Source of the DNA: Punica granatum
Taxonomy: Eukaryota > Streptophyta > Magnoliopsida > Myrtales > Lythraceae
Reading direction: 5' to 3'
NCBI RefSeq assembly: GCF_007655135.1
Contig: NC_045129.1
Location: 3,720,001 to 3,784,000 of the forward strand
Length of the DNA: 64,000 nucleotides
Of this stretch, positions 1 to 15,134 are shown in pieces. The position numbers and the translations under genes are program-made. Numbering within the stretch: the stretch's first letter is position 1; every line of letters starts with the position of its first letter. Under the pieces are notes generated by a model that was not told the origin of the DNA, did no database searches, and was given only the letters and a program-made list of their open reading frames with translations.

Positions 1-3000
1 CAGCATACGATAAACCAAACTAGAATAAAACCGAGTCTTCAGGTTTCGGTTTGGTTTGGTTTTTCTCATAAACCAAACCCAAATGAAATCAAATTAGAGA
101 AATCAAGAACATTGAGATTTTCGAACAACAACATCGAGAATTCTTTGAGACTTCATAATGAAATTATTAAGGAGAAAAGTTTCAGGGGAGAAGGGAGTTA
201 AAATGATTTTTTATATTTATTTGAAAACTAAAAGGTATATATAGCATAAACAAGTGCACCTCTTTGAATAGTCACATTTCTTTAGCAATTACATCCTTTT
301 ACCAAAAAATTATGTAATCAAATATGAAATAGTATTTGATGATTAGATTTTTATACTAATTTAACTATCAAATTTATCTTCTTATTAAATTATAACTTTG
401 TTTTTATTTTTCCGATCAGATCTTTATAACTTTATATTATACTAACGAAGATATAATTATCTAATAAAAATAAAAAAATTAAGTGATGTATGAATTTCAT
501 TTAACCCTAGGAGATGCAAGGGTCGATTGAGAATACTAACTTTCTGTTCGATATATAATTATATATATTCTCAATCAACTTTGATATATAATTATATCAA
601 CTTTGTCTTTTATTCTCCCTTAACGACACCTATAGCAAAAGGCAAAGATGTGGATAAATAAACATACATTAGTAACAAATATTTTTTAGAATTTTTAAAC
701 ATTACAACAAAAAAGGCTCCATTGGTAAGTTAGTAAGATAAAGGCAAAAGAATCATCTGTATATGCACGGGCCAATTTACTGGTGTACATATATCAATCT
801 TTTGACAGAAGATACCGAGCTAAATCGAATTGTACGCCTTCTCCACAGGGGCATCTATTGGCTGACCGGTTTAATCACGACCAATGCTTGGACACTCATG
901 TCTTATCAACTTAGCTCGGATCTTAGTCGTGCATTAATTAAGGCAAACACATCTTCTCTAGAACAAATAATAATATACGAATACAACTTTATTTTTCCAT
1001 TACATTATATATATTCCACGCCAACCCTTCGACATAAATATGGGAGGGAGAATCAAATTTCGTGCTTTTTAACGGGTGGAAACTTTTGACTGTGGAAAAT
1101 CATTTCTGCAAATTGATATTCAGTCAAGCATGTGTTTGAACTTGGACAGGTACACATGACTCAAATTGACATCCTCCCTATATATATAGTGAGAGGCTCA
1201 CTGCTGTGTGTTCAACATGTAGCTAGACATTGTACTTTAATCAGAGTACATTTTCGAATAATATAATTTACTTTAATTTTAATCATAGAGGAACTGCTTT
1301 GCGGCATGGAAAAAAGAAACTAATTAAAAATTCTCCCTCTGTTTATCTTTGGCACATCAAGTCTCAAAAAGTCACCCTCTTTGTTGATATATATATATAT
1401 ATATATATATATTCACTTTTTCGGGTGTACCAGTCATGGTGTCGTGACTTTCAGCCTAACTTAATCCTCCTCGTGTCGGTCCTAAATAGTCACCTATGGC
1501 GGATCTCATCCGATCAAAATTTTTAAGTTTGAGATCTGAAAGAGAGGAGCAAAACTCTCCTTCGGTTCGACCCAACATCATCCTTTTATTTGTTAAAATG
1601 AAGTACGTTTCACATTCAAGTCAGATCTATGGATAGACAAACGCTCAGACACTGCATGATATCGTATTCATCATACTATGCCAGAATCAAAGCTAGGAGA
1701 AATCATACCTGATACGCGTGAGTCGAATTACAAAATGTTCTTACAAACTTGGGATTCATCCATGAAACGTGATGGTATTGTCTTCTGAAAATATAAAACA
1801 GAAATGGTTTCTTGGATAACTACGTAAATCACAACTATATGTATTTTGGAGATTGTTGGAGCCCTCATGCTTCGCTTTTGTTTTATATAACTTTTTTTTT
1901 CATTTGATTAAGGGATCCGATCATGTATTTCACCAAAACAAAAAACAAAACAAAAATCTCAGCGATAATTTCTACGTCAGACACTCGGAAACTGCATAAT
2001 GTCACTGACCATTTCAAATCATAATTCGAACAAAGTAAGCACAAATCACATATTCTCAACTAACAAGCCGAATTACATACCGTTCTTACAAATCACAAAG
2101 CTCTTTTGTTTTCAGTTGCAAAAGAGATTCATGAGCATAATAAATAGAAATGTAACTGAGAAATAAAGGAAAATGATAAATTCTACTGGCGATAATCAAA
2201 TATAGAACCTTTTGATTCATAGACGATCGAAAACGTGCATCATTATACTAATCTTCTTTCTCAACTTGCAGAGATTTTTCTTTAATGAAACACGTACGAT
2301 AACCTAATTTTGTTTTCAGCAGGCTTGTATAATTGTACGACAATATCCTAAGGATCTAAAAACTGGTAAAAAGATGAAAATATATATACGGATTTCTAGG
2401 ACATGCGTGGTAGGCTAATTAGTCAATAGATCACAAATTGGTCAAAAGAAGATGACAGTCTCTACTGGCTTTTCCCTTTAGCCAATCCGGTCTGAGATTA
2501 TCGGACAATAGAATACACTAACCACTTGTTGCAAATTGCCCATTAATATATTGTCCGCTTTATGTCCGATCAAGTTTTAGTTAATTATCAAGTTCAAATA
2601 TCTTAGGTTCGATATCTATTTACCGAGACAGATGACGTATGTAAAGATTTGAAATGCCTGTTGTTCAGGGATGGTCATCAATGTCAATCTGGCTACACCC
2701 TTTGCGAACAACAATGCGAGCCACTTTCAAGAAGTGCAACATTAGCTCATACCTGAATAAACATGCATGGCGATCTATGTGAATCTCTCTGATGTTAACA
2801 CATATGGTCCCCCCGCCACATAATATGTGTTTCTTTTTAATATAATAGCTAACAGTCACGAGGAAGAAAAAAGAAAAATAAAGAAAGACAAAAAAGACAA
2901 AAAAAGAAGAAGAAGAAGAATAAGAAGAAATTCAATACGTCAACTTCGATAGATACTGATTTATGTGAACGCAGTTGAATGATACACGACATGGTTTGGA

Positions 3001-6000
3001 ACTTCTCGGAGGACTATATTGTTCATTAATTTTGAGCCGCTCATGTTCTATATATTAATAGTAGAGCGGGACACCTGCGCTACGCACGGAAAAAAATAAC
3101 ACATCAGAAAACTAAAATAAAGTAAAAAAAAAATTGAATATCAATATGTTCATAAAAGAATTTAAATAAATTGAAATATATACGGCAATTTACTTATTAC
3201 AAAATTTTTGACTTTATAAATTTTCATTACAAATCATAGACACTTTCCCACACTACGTGCGGAGTCTTTAATAAATAATACTTTTATTAAGCTAATAGAG
3301 TTAATGCATGTATTTTATAAATTTAATTATGTTAAATTGATTTTTTAAAGTCCAAATTAAATTATCACCGATACAAAAAAAGTATGTACAATAATTCTAA
3401 TAACTGTTATTTTTAATTAAAATATAATAAAAATAATAAAAGAAATCCGTTGACTAAAAAAATGGGAAACGACAGTTTTTGTATTTTTTTTTTTGAAGGG
3501 GGATCGGTAGTTTAATCAAAAGAGAAGGTGAAAGAGGAGAGAAAATAGGGGTCGTAATGTAGTAAATAGTGTGTTAGTGAGTAGTTATTTTTGTTAATTT
3601 ACAATTATATCCTTAATTTAATTGTTGCAATAAATCCAAACATATACAATAAGGATAATTTCGGGAAGTAAAAGTTAGCTAAACTAATTTGCTTCTTACA
3701 AATAATTATAATAATAATAATAATAATAATAGATATATTTGTTACATTTCCCCATAAGGGATCGAAATGAAAGCTCAACTGGAACACGGAAGCCTAGTTT
3801 AATTGATAATTAGCTGCCAAAGCAACCAATATTTTGTCAAAGGTTCCAAATATATCTTTCCCCCTTCATTCCGTCCGACCATGGAATAACTTCACAGAAT
3901 AGCGCAATACAGTAATATATGCTTTTATTTGGAGTAGAGGGAGATTTTAATTTCAATTATCGTCAATAAATCTTCAAGTATTCTATTATTTTCTTTCACC
4001 ATTTCTTTTTTGATTGTATACTTTGATATCCGGAAGGTCACGAGTCCCAGCCAATCTAAATCGAGCCAGGTCGACTCTCTAAAAGGGTAAAAATTTTCCA
4101 GAATGGATTTTCTTTATTCACAAAATTCTAACTTGAGACATTGTTTAAGGGAAACAAGTATCAAATCGCTTGCATCAATTCATGTTGATCCCTATTTCTT
4201 TACTATACTCATGAGTTTGCCTCGTAACCGAAAGCAAAATATTAAAAAAAGGAATTACAAAATACAACCAAAGTAATTTCGGAAGTTTCTATGCATGCAT
4301 GTTCTCTATTCTCTTGTGCAGGCATCTCCAAGATCATTTAACTCTTTCAGCCGCAGCGGAACAATTTGTTGGCAGAATAAATTAATTTACAGCAAATGAG
4401 AATCTTTAATTTCTTGGCGTAAAGAACCACTGGGTGATCAACCGTCCTAATTTTGACACCAAAAAATACAAAAATACAAAAATATAGATTTTGGTGAAAA
4501 TTAAAAAGGCAAACCGGATGGCATAATCCGGATATTCCACTCCGCTACCCATCTGAGGCACGTTCCCTTGTTCATCTGTACACTTTGCCTTTTCTCCACT
4601 CCTAATAATTACTCTCTCTAAGGATTAAAATTAATTAATCCTACCTTTACAATAATTAAATGTAGAGAAACTATTATCTTAGTCGAGAAGTCCCAAATTA
4701 ATATTCTAATTTTCTATTGCTAGGTTCACATAAAATGAAGAAAAGCGATCAAATGTATATATATCCGGGAAATGAAAATTGATTACACAATCTATTTGAG
4801 TCGATCGATTGTCTAAAACCAAATTCAAGGTTGGAATGTTGCAATGTGCGTTTTTTTATATGCCGTGAACGGAGCGTTATCATATTATATATTCCTTTTT
4901 CTTTTTCTTTTTTTCTTTTTTTCATTCTTTGCCCCCAATGCTACTTCCCTCGGCGCATTCCTCTTCCTCTGCTTTTAGTCGAGTGTTGGCCGTGGTTAAT
5001 GGGAGCTGTCCTGACGACATGATTCTTATCACCTTTTTGCCTAACAAACTCAGACATGTTAAGAATAACAATAAAAATCGTAGCAAAGTTTTAAGAATTT
5101 TCGTAATGGATAGATGTATTTTTCATTTGATTAGTTTCAGTTATTTTGTCTGAGCATGAAGATTTTTTTTTTCCTCATACTTCAGTATCGACATTTTTAT
5201 ATGAGCCCACTGTATCACGAATTCTCAAATACCCAAATAATGAATTCATCTAATATGACCATCTTGCTAGCTTCAAAAACATGTATCGAATTGCAAAAAA
5301 TGTCCCTGTTAACTGGAAGAGTCACATTGGAACCATATAGCGATAATTTCTATCCAATTATATATCACAATTGGATCTGATTATGCTAAAGTGAACTTTA
5401 ATAATTTATTATTCGCAGAATACAAAATAGAAATATTGCTTATCTTATTAGACGAAAATGCTTTTCGCAAAAAATAAATAGATAAACAACGATGAAAATG
5501 CAGAAGGCATGAAGCTATATGTCGAAAACGTTAACGACGTGATTTTCTTTCAGTGCATGTCATGCAAAAGTTCCTCATGTGTAGCCGCTGCTTCTTCTTT
5601 GACTTCTTCTTTTCTCGATCTTTTTCAATCAGTGGCTTATGATCATTTATTTTTGTCCAATATATGTGATCAATTAATATTTTCCAGTAGAAACTACATC
5701 CCAATTCAATTATATATTTACTTTGTATAACACATTAAATATATTTTAGAGTAATTACTACAGATATTGGGGACATAAATTGCATTTAAAGTCAACTTTA
5801 TTATCTATAGACAGAAAAATATATACATAAATGAAGTTGTGTTTTACATTTATTACTGTTCGTGGTCAATTTTCCTTATATACTGCATTGCACAGGTTGT
5901 TATCTTATACTTATCATTATTTTTACAGTAATTACGTACTCAAGCTTGTTGAAGACAAATTTTCTTGTTTCAGTTTTGCAATGGTAATCGATGAAAATTT

Positions 6001-7790
6001 TCAAACGATTCAATGATAATATTTTTGCCACCAATTATCTTTTCAACATCGATATTGTATTTTCTTTTAACTATTAAAGCATTTCAAAGATTTATCACTA
6101 AAATCAGTTCATAGACACTTCATTCTTTTTCAAGAGACAATGTATTTGTGTTATATCCTTATATTAAAATGTTAAATTTTTTTCTATGATGATTATAAAT
6201 TCAAAAAGTTAGTGGTTTGTGATAAATTTTTATTTTTTATGCGAATTTGAGTTTATAAAATTAGTGGATTGAAATAATTTTTGAAAAAATATATATAATT
6301 AAATTTATTTTTTATTTTTTTTTATTTTGGCACTCTAACCCTTATATTGCAACAGTTCATTTTCATAGAGTTACATTAATTATTTATATTTTTTGGAAAA
6401 TTTGCTTATCAAGAACTAAAAGAATTTTCAATAGTTAATTTCAAATATTGCATAAAATAGAGATTAGACTAATTATGATACATGTTCTAATATTTTTTTA
6501 CAGCTAACAGTCTCAATTATTATGCATTATGTAGCTATCTAATGAATTCTCTACAGATATTCCCTTCATAAGGTTTCTTATACAAATTTCACTTACGTAC
6601 ATAATTCTTCTCATTTTGAAATATTTAATTGTTATCTTGTTACATTACCGTAAGTTAATAGAGTTAATGGCTTATGAAATTTTATTTAAATCCAATATAT
6701 GTGATCATTATTTTACAGAAAAAAGTTATATTCTAATCCAACTAAATATTTATTGAATATGCATTATATAATTTTAGAATAATTATCACTTTTATTAGGA
6801 GATACTAATTGCAAGTTAAGTTAATTGTCTTTTTTTTTTCTTTAGTTGCACTAATTACACATTTATTTTTTTCGGTAGATAATTACACATTTATTATTGT
6901 TTGCGGCAGTCAATTTACTGTAGGCAAATTCTAGGGCATGTCGTTCGAATTTGGCAAGGGTGACGTGCCTGTAATAAATTTTTCTCTCTTCCCGTCTCTT
7001 TCAATTACCACCACCACCATCCTGCTCAAGTTCTTGGTTCTTCCCTTTCCACTATGTATCACCTTTCGACTTCATTAATTCGAAAATTAGTATTCAAATC
7101 TCCCCCAAAAAAGAAAATCATATCATTCATCCGACGAAACTTACGTAATACACAGAGTATGGCTCAGTTATTTGCAATTCATCGCGTTATCACAAACACG
7201 TATACTCTCTATATAATTTTCAAGAGGTGGAGTCAATTATCCAAATTCCTGACTTTTATTTATATTAGTATACGGAAAAGTAACAAAAAGTGACATTAAG
7301 AAATGATTTTCACATCAATAATTCAATACCGGTAAAAAGGGAAGATTGGAAATATTTATTTTCATTTAATCAAATTAAACACAAATTAAATAGCGAGCAT
7401 TGATTCAAGTGGTTCACGTATGGTTCCCTCAAATACGGTTTTAAGTTTGAATAAAATTCACAAATTAGCTAATTTATCCTTTAGTAATAATCAGAGCTCT
7501 CGGACTTTCGGATACCAAATGATTATGAAAAAATTAATTAAAGTTCTTCGAAAGAGGATAAAAGTTAAAAGGCGTCAAAAATGGTCAAAGCAAGTCATTA
7601 ATACACAGTTATTTCGTCAACCCAACAAAATGACCATTTTACCCCGATGGCCCACACACCAACAAAACTCCCTCATTAACTACCTTCTACGACACATCAT
7701 TGCCTTGCCTTCCTCTCTTCTTCTCCTTCTTCCCTTCCTTAATCTCCCCAAGTGGGGGCCCCACACTTCCCCTCCCTCTTCTCTTTACTC
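1..7790. other. AT-rich intergenic region
   Basis: No coding region could be supported on either strand. The open frames are short and AT-driven, without recognisable motifs or splice continuity. Visible structure is limited to an (AT)n tract near 1387-1411, an (AAT)n tract near 3704-3733, pyrimidine-rich stretches near 4890-4925, and scattered AT-rich repeat-like sequence. The last 100 bases before the transporter gene become pyrimidine-rich and belong to its promoter. Confidence 0.6.
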
Positions 7791-7797
7791 TATAAAT
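7791..7797 (+). promoter_or_regulatory. TATA box of the SULTR3;4-like gene
   Basis: A TATAAAT motif lies 93 bases upstream of the transporter ATG and is preceded by a CT-rich stretch (about 7760-7790), as in many plant core promoters. The spacing leaves a 5' UTR of roughly 60 bases. Assignment is by motif and distance only. Confidence 0.55.
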
Positions 7798-7883
7798 CCA
7801 CTCCCATGCATTCTCATTTCTCCTCAGAAAACATTTTCCCTTTTGTTTCTTTAGTAGAAAACGCACCCTGAAACACTTCCGGA

Positions 7884-10800
7884 ATGGGTGTCAACTCCAA
7901 CAGGGTCGAGAACTTCTCCGACCATGACAACGACACCGACCACCCGCAAGCCCAAACCATCATAAGAGTCGAGTCGCTGCCTCTGCCGCAGCCCCAGCGG
8001 GGGGTGCATAGAGTTTCCATGCCGCCGAAACGTACCACCCTCCAGAAACTCAAGCAGAGGCTGGCCGAGATCTTCTTCCCCGATGACCCACTGCACCGGT
8101 TCAAGAACCAGTCGTGGGTCAGGAAGTTCATTCTCGGGCTGCAGTTCCTCTTCCCAATCTTCCAGTGGGCTCCTGAGTATGGGCTTCGTCCCTTCCGGTC
8201 TGATCTCGTGTCGGGCCTCACCATTGCCAGCCTCGCCATCCCGCAGGTATGGGAGTTAAACTCTGTGTTCCCTTCTCACCAAATTGCGTGGCTTTGAAAG
8301 CATCCTAGTGAGACTCGTCGATTCGAGAAAACATGCGCATTTGCGTCTATGCAAGGCTCGTCCTATGTAGCCTATCGGACGTATTTATTTTGCTCGCTTC
8401 TCTCGCTTTTTGAGAAAAATCGGACATACATATAGAGGGGGAAATTAAGTTTTCTAGTTTTCACCAAAATCAAATAAGAACCTGATTTTGCAATTTCCCG
8501 ATTTCACTGAAAACAAGTTCTCAATTTTTCTGCTTTTCAGAAACTTTGTTCTGCAAATCATAAACATGCATTGATTTGTTTATTTATTACGACCATCTTC
8601 ATATAAATGGAAAAAGAAAATCTAGTTTTCAATATAATTTTTTAATAAGCAGTTCAATAATTTCCATTGATTTTCTATCTTCTGAAGCTTTGTCACTGAA
8701 AACAATGGACATGCATGCATTAAAAAAGAATGGCCAGGTTTGCTCTGGGAAAAATGGTTTATGTACCTTTTCGATTTTGGGGAAATCTTTTTTTTTTAGA
8801 GGAAAAGGACTAATCCAAGGGTGCATGTCATGAATTTACATGCTTTATTATTTTTCTAAAAGATAAAATTAAAAGAAATGGACGATTCATATTCTATGAT
8901 TGTTTGCTTTATTAGTGGTCAGTGGTCAGAAAAGGTTAGGTATTAATTAAGAGGTGATTAGAGGATATTGGTATTGATTAATTATTTACAATGTATGCAG
9001 CTTGCTATAAGTGACTTGACAGGTCCAGCCATTTTGCTTCTTCTTTTTTTTAATCTTCAATTTTTGGCGATGTTGATTTCATCTCGAAGGGTCTGCCAGT
9101 GTGCATTTAATGTAAACTAATTCATAATATGAGCACAACAGCTGTAAAAATGTAAAATCATGATAATTCTACTTCTTTTTAACTATAACTAATAATAAAT
9201 GTATATAAATATTATGCAAATATTTATCTATTTATTTTAGATTTTTAATAATAAATAAAAGCATTTCTTAATTCCCTAAATTCGAGTGTGCTTAAAATCT
9301 TATTATTAATTAATACTCTCCCTTGACAAATCACGAAATTAGAAATTAGAAAAATAAAGAATAAAATATGTTCATAACTTATTGGAATTTAAATTCAAAT
9401 TCAGGTTTACAGTTCTTTTATTTCTTTTCAATTTTATTTTATTTACTATTTAATTTATTGTGATACGCAGGGAATCAGCTATGCCAAGCTTGCGAATTTG
9501 CCACCCATAGTTGGGCTCTGTAAGTATCAATTCCTTGACTTTTTTCCCTCCTTTTTTCCTTTGCATCATTTCATTCAGTAGATAGGAAACGCGGTTTTGT
9601 CATGTTGCAAGCAACACATGGTATTACCAATAAACTAAAATTGTAATTTTTAATTTATATTTTGAATAAATCACTACCACCCTCGTGATTGATACTCATC
9701 CATTGATATACCATATTAATTTCGCATCCGAATTGTGTGGCATAAGGCCGTACAATGTATCGTGATGGTATATTCTTTGTGCACGCCTAGCCCAAGAGGC
9801 CCATTTCGGGCTGGTGTGTTGCCCGACCGATATTGACCTCGCGCGTAATGATGTTTCCCCTACAGGCGTAATTTACAGCTGAATTCGGTGCATTGGATAT
9901 CGAATTACGTTCTCTTATCTTCTGCAATTTGATATGCAGATTCAAGCTTTGTGCCACCACTGATATACTCAGTGCTGGGGAGCTCAAGACACCTCGGAGT
10001 AGGACCAGTCTCCATAGCCTCTCTTGTGATGGGGTCTATGCTGACAGAGTCAGTCTCATCCACTCAGGATCCCATTCTCTATCTCAAATTGGCCTTCACT
10101 GCCACCTTCTTCGCTGGCCTATTCCAGGCCTCTCTGGGTCTCCTAAGGTAGTAATGTCTAGCTTCCATAATATTCGAGCCAACGTTGTAACTTTCATGTC
10201 GTCCTAGGATTCATGTCTGTCTGACCAAAAGTTGACAAGCTGTGGATAATCTTGCAGGTTGGGCTTTGTGATTGATTTTCTGTCAAAGGCGACACTGGTG
10301 GGGTTCATGGCTGGGGCAGCCATCATTGTCTCGCTGCAACAGCTGAAGGGTTTGCTTGGGATCGTCCATTTTACTTCGAAGATGCAGTTTGTCCCTGTCA
10401 TGTCCTCTGTCTTCAAACAAAGAGACGAGGTAAATAATACTGATACCCCTTTGATCATGGACCATGATCGAAGCAAAATTTATGAAAAATAGATGATTGT
10501 AGTTTCGCTTTCATCGATTTAGATTCTCAGTATTACTTTGTGCCTTTTGCAGTGGTCTTGGCAGACTGTGGTGTTGGGCATCAGCTTCTTGATCTTCCTA
10601 TTGGGAACTAGGCACATTGTGAGTGGAATCCTCATAGTACGAATATCACTCTTTCTTTTTCTCTTTGAATTCTGGATTAATATGTTTGAATCTCCGATAT
10701 AGAGCATGAGAAGACCAAAGCTCTTCTGGGTCTCCGCTGCTGCTCCTCTTACCTCAGTGATCATCTCGACGCTCATCGTCTACCTCCTCCGTTCAAAGGC

Positions 10801-12815
10801 ACATGGAATCTCAACTGTATGATTCTGAGGTCCTTCACTCGGAAAATATTTCTTTCTATCCATTGTGAAATATCTGAAATTGAAATTTCCCGTACATTCT
10901 GTTGATTACTTTCCTGATGAGGACTTTCTATAATTTTTTTCCCCAGATTGGACACTTGCCGAAAGGTCTTAACCCTCCTTCATCAAACATGTTATATCTC
11001 AGTGAGCCGTATCTTGCTCTCGCTGTAAAAACTGGCCTAGTTACAGGGATTTTGTCTCTCACTGTAAGTAAAAGGATTCCTTATCTTCTCGTTGTAATTA
11101 GGCGTCTGTTCAGTACGGATAAAAGGAAACAGAATGAGAGATTGCCCGATAGAATTGTTCCATTAGTTCATTTTCTTTTCATTCGTTTTTGTTTACATTA
11201 GGACATAACATTTGACAGGAAGGAATTGCAGTAGGAAGAACATTTGCTGCCCTGAAGAATTACCAAGTCGACGGGAACAAGGAAATGATGGCAATTGGTA
11301 TGATGAACATGGCCGGGTCTTGTTCCTCGTGCTATGTCACCACAGGTACCGACCTCTCCATATACCTTATAAGTACAATCTAAAGCATTCTTTCTTTACT
11401 TTCTACCTTTTTCAAACATTATGGATCTCCCAGGGCACAAAATGTGAAACATTATTTTTTGGATCTTTCAGGTTCATTTTCTCGATCTGCGGTGAACTAC
11501 AATGCCGGAGCACAGACGGCAGTTTCGAACATAGTGATGGCTACGGCTGTCCTAGTGACACTTCTCTTCCTCATGCCCTTGTTCTATTACACCCCGAACG
11601 TAATCTTAGCGGCTATCATCATAACAGCTGTGATCGGCCTCATAGATTATCAGGCGGCTTTTCGGTTGTGGAAAGTCGACAAGCTCGACTTTGTGGCTTG
11701 CCTGTCTTCTTTCTTTGGAGTTCTCTTCATTTCTGTGCCTCTTGGTCTTGCCATTGCAGTAAGTTCATATACTATCTCTATGCATATCATTAGCATGTTA
11801 TCATATGCTATGTAGTCTTCTGCGATAAGCTGAAAAGATACTGATTTTCTTCATTGCCCCAACTTGTCACTTGATTTATCTTGACTAATTTATATTTATG
11901 TCCGGGTGAAAAATCTCAGGTCGGAATTTCCGTTTTCAAGATTCTCCTGCACGTCACAAGACCGAACACAGTTGTCCTTGGGAACATTCCTGGAACTCAA
12001 ATATACCAGAGTCTAACCAGATACAGGGAAGCCCTCAAAGTTCCTTCCTTCCTTATACTTGCTGTTGAGGCTCCCATCTACTTTGCCAACTCCACCTACC
12101 TTCAAGAAAGGTAAGTCCTAACTCGTACAAATTGACGAAATTGCACTTTGGTTTTTGTTGCTCATCACGATTATTGATAGCGAAGTGGTCTTTACCTGTA
12201 ATTACCCCATCAATGAGAGGCATTCTTGGGACTGAGATAATGTTCTTCTGTTTGCAGGATATTAAGATGGGTGAGGGAGGAGGAAGAGTGGATAAAGGAG
12301 AATAATGGGAGTGCACTCAAGTGCTTAATCCTGGACATGACTGGTACTTATATACCTTAGTACATCTATCTACTCTCGAAGTTTTGCGGGATTACAACAA
12401 CACACGTACATGCTACGAACATTCGACGAGAATTTTATGCTGAAATATCGCAAATTTGCTGATCTAAATACTCCGTTCTCTACAGCTGTGACTGCCATAG
12501 ACACAAGCGGGATAGATGCCATCCGCGAAATCAAGAAGATGCTCGAGAAAAGATCGATCAAGGTAAAGAGTAACTCCTGCAACTTAACCCGACGATCATC
12601 TGAATAATGTACATTAGACCATTTTCACCAACTTCTGACTTATTCTGATTTCCCTGATCTCTTTGATGTAGCTTGTGTTGACGAATCCTGTCGCCACTGT
12701 AATGGAGAAGCTACACCAATCGAAGACATTGGAGTACTTGGGACTGGATGGCCTCTATGTAACAGTTGGAGAGGCCGTCTCCGACATCTCTTCGCAATGG
12801 AAATGCCATGCTTAA
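7884..12815 (+). CDS. SULTR3;4: SULTR3;4-type sulfate/phosphate transporter (SPDT-like)
   Basis: Thirteen exons join in frame into a 666-residue SLC26-family membrane transporter: 7884-8246, 9471-9519, 9940-10147, 10258-10429, 10553-10618, 10703-10816, 10947-11063, 11219-11345, 11472-11758, 11920-12110, 12258-12343, 12486-12562, 12672-12815. All introns have GT-AG ends. The protein has an N-terminal cytosolic segment, a hydrophobic multi-span core containing the family signature around [20 protein letters not shown], and a C-terminal STAS domain (about residues 500-650) that includes [16 protein letters not shown]. The closest family I recognise is Arabidopsis SULTR3;4; the rice member, SPDT, is known to distribute phosphate to developing tissues, so phosphate may be the substrate here. 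The length is normal for the family and no lesion was seen. The start is the first ATG after the TATA box and matches the family N-terminus. The subclade call is strong; the substrate is inferred from the family. Confidence 0.95.
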
Positions 12816-14251
12816 TGCTGACCCTTCTCTGTAGAAGCCTCGGAAAATTATATAGAGACCAAGGGACTGTACCAGTTTAACACCATTGGTGGGTAGACAT
12901 AGTTCGACCTGCCCTCTTCCAAGTAAGGTCCTAGGAATTGGGAGCTCGAATATTTCTCCCTGTCAAAATTTCGGCAATTTTCCCCTTACAAACATTTTGG
13001 TATTACCGCCGGCAAGCGGAAGGAGCTATGCTTCTCTTCTAGGAAGAGATTTTTGAAGTATAAAGATAAACAATGCTAATCAAGAGTATTCTTATCCCAA
13101 TTTTCGGCGTTCATCTGAATGTTCAGGTCCTGTCTTATACAAGCAAATAGAACAATAATGGAACAGAATCAAGCATACGGAATAAGTTTGGATTTCACTA
13201 GCGAGTCGATTCCACTCCATTGCATCACCAGACATGCATAAACAAATGCCACGATTCTCTGTGTATCGCATTTGTTCATAAAGGACTAAGCCCGAATATT
13301 GTCCTTAAGCTCAAAAGCACTCCAGCATTGTTTACTATCGATTTACAATTCCAATAGATGCATCATCGCTTTTGGAGAAGAAAAACATGTTCTTAGGATG
13401 GATAAGTAGCTCGAATCTGCAATATTCGAGAACATCCATAATAACAAAACTGGCATGGAACTCTCAGTAGTCAATAATAGGTTAGAAGTTTCTCGCTTCG
13501 AACAAACCAGAGGAGTTTCAACCAGTTGCGTGTGGTAATCAAAATGAAATTGCATGCTCCGTCAAAAGATAAGAGTACAGCCGACTTCAATCAACAAGCA
13601 TGTGATTACATCACTGAATCAGATAGGGCCAGACTTGAATCTCGAATTTACTACATTTGAATTGCATAGCAGCAAAATAAACTCAGTTCACATCTCATCC
13701 AAATAATAGAGACCCTACTTCCTAAAGCATCATTGCCCTCCCCAGAATCACCCATGGTTCACATACAGAAAGTACCGTGAAGCACTTGACCAATGCACTA
13801 ATTTTTCTAACCCTATTGGCAGATTATGATTCCCGGATACCATCGTTTTTCTGCCATTCAATCCCTGTAGATAGTATAACTCACAACTGGAAGCAGCTTT
13901 TGCATGAAATTTGGTACTGCGAGACTGCACATAGAAGCTCCAGTACAAACGGAATAAGTGAGGCGACAGCGTGACTTTCGCTGATTTCCTAGAAGTCAAA
14001 CATCTGCAAGAGAATGATCACACGCTGAATGAAATCAATGAATAACAATCAAGATAGCCAAAACTAATACAGCACTGATGATTATGGATAAGATAATGCA
14101 TGTGGAAATACACAATGGTAAAATCAGTTTTCGTAAGTATTGAAAACCCGAGCAGGAAAAAAGAAAAGGAAAAAAAAAAAAAAGCAAAGGTCAATCTACA
14201 ATGATCATGCAAGGGTTTGAGAAAGATGCCGATGATGGCTGCTTCTCTAAG
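12816..14251. other. Convergent 3' regions of the transporter and SYS1
   Basis: The transporter (+) and SYS1 (-) end toward each other here. The first few hundred bases are probably transporter 3' UTR and the right part SYS1 3' UTR. Short open frames in this stretch show no family signature. No further gene is supported. Confidence 0.5.
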
Positions 14252-15134
14252 TTAAGAGTGGCAGGACATATTCTTACTTGAACGGTACCGTGTTATTGGA
14301 ATTTCCCGAAGTTCGCGTCTGATGCAGAGATATTCACCCAGCAGGGCCATTACAGCAAGTCCAGTACCGTTCACGACCCACCATGTCATAGAGGAAGGAA
14401 AACCTCCATACAGGATGCACAATAGGAGATGAATGATATAGAGAGTGGCTGAAAAGTCCGGACATTTCTTTGCCCTCTCAATCAAGTAAAGCATGAACAC
14501 AGCTCTGCATTCAGAAATGGTGTAATACTCAGAAACGTCTAGCGATATTCACAAACCAGAAGAATCATAAAGATGAAATCATATACCCCGCCAAAGAAAA
14601 ATCAATCACAACATTTTGTCAAAATCCAACAGAAGGAGATAATTGTCCTCCTTGCATCGTATCCCAAGACTGTCGTCACCATAAAGCTTAACTAGAACTA
14701 AAGCTTACTGTAATAAAATTGAGAGTAGATATTATGCATTAAGCTTGCTACTTTGGCAGGGTGTCATTGCGAATTACTTACTTTTGCCATCAAAAAACCA
14801 TGAAATGCAAGTACACTCAAGTTAATCTCCACACACACACAGAATCAAAACAGGCCCATGAGATTATAATGACAGTAATACGAACAAAAGGACGAAATTT
14901 TGTCACTCACCCCACAAGAGCTGCGAGCATACACGAGGCAATTACACACCAGCCGGTTACCGTAGCAACACTAACAGTGGCAAAGTCGAAGAAATACACG
15001 AGACTCATTCGAGAAACACGAGTCCCAACAAGAAGTGACAAAAACATTCCAAGGGTGAGATAGTATAGGCACTGAAGGGTAACAATCTGGGCAACAATAA
15101 GCCAAGGGTCCCAAACCACTGCTCCATAGAACAT
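14252..15134 (-). CDS. SYS1: SYS1-like Golgi membrane protein
   Basis: Two exons (15134-14911 and 14504-14252) join in frame to give 158 residues with four hydrophobic segments. The N-terminus MFYGAVVWDPWLIVAQIVTL and the C-terminal stretch with GEYLCIRRELREIPI match plant SYS1-related proteins closely, and the length is normal. In yeast and animals SYS1 is an integral trans-Golgi protein that recruits the ARL3/ARFRP1 GTPase. The plant protein is assumed to act similarly in Golgi-endosome traffic. The start is the first ATG of the conserved N-terminus. Sequence from 15135 to about 15760 is probably 5' UTR and may hold a non-coding intron. The promoter further upstream contains two repeat copies (15893-16515). 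Confidence 0.93.

Noticed and set aside
3040..3260. CTGCGCTACGCACGG and ACTACGTGCGG phrases suggesting a Helitron-like end
   Set aside because: No CTRR terminus with hairpin could be defined, and the match is short.
4020..4090. tRNA-like B-box phrase near GGTCACGAGTCCCAGCC
   Set aside because: No A box at the right spacing and no cloverleaf, so neither a tRNA gene nor a SINE is supported.
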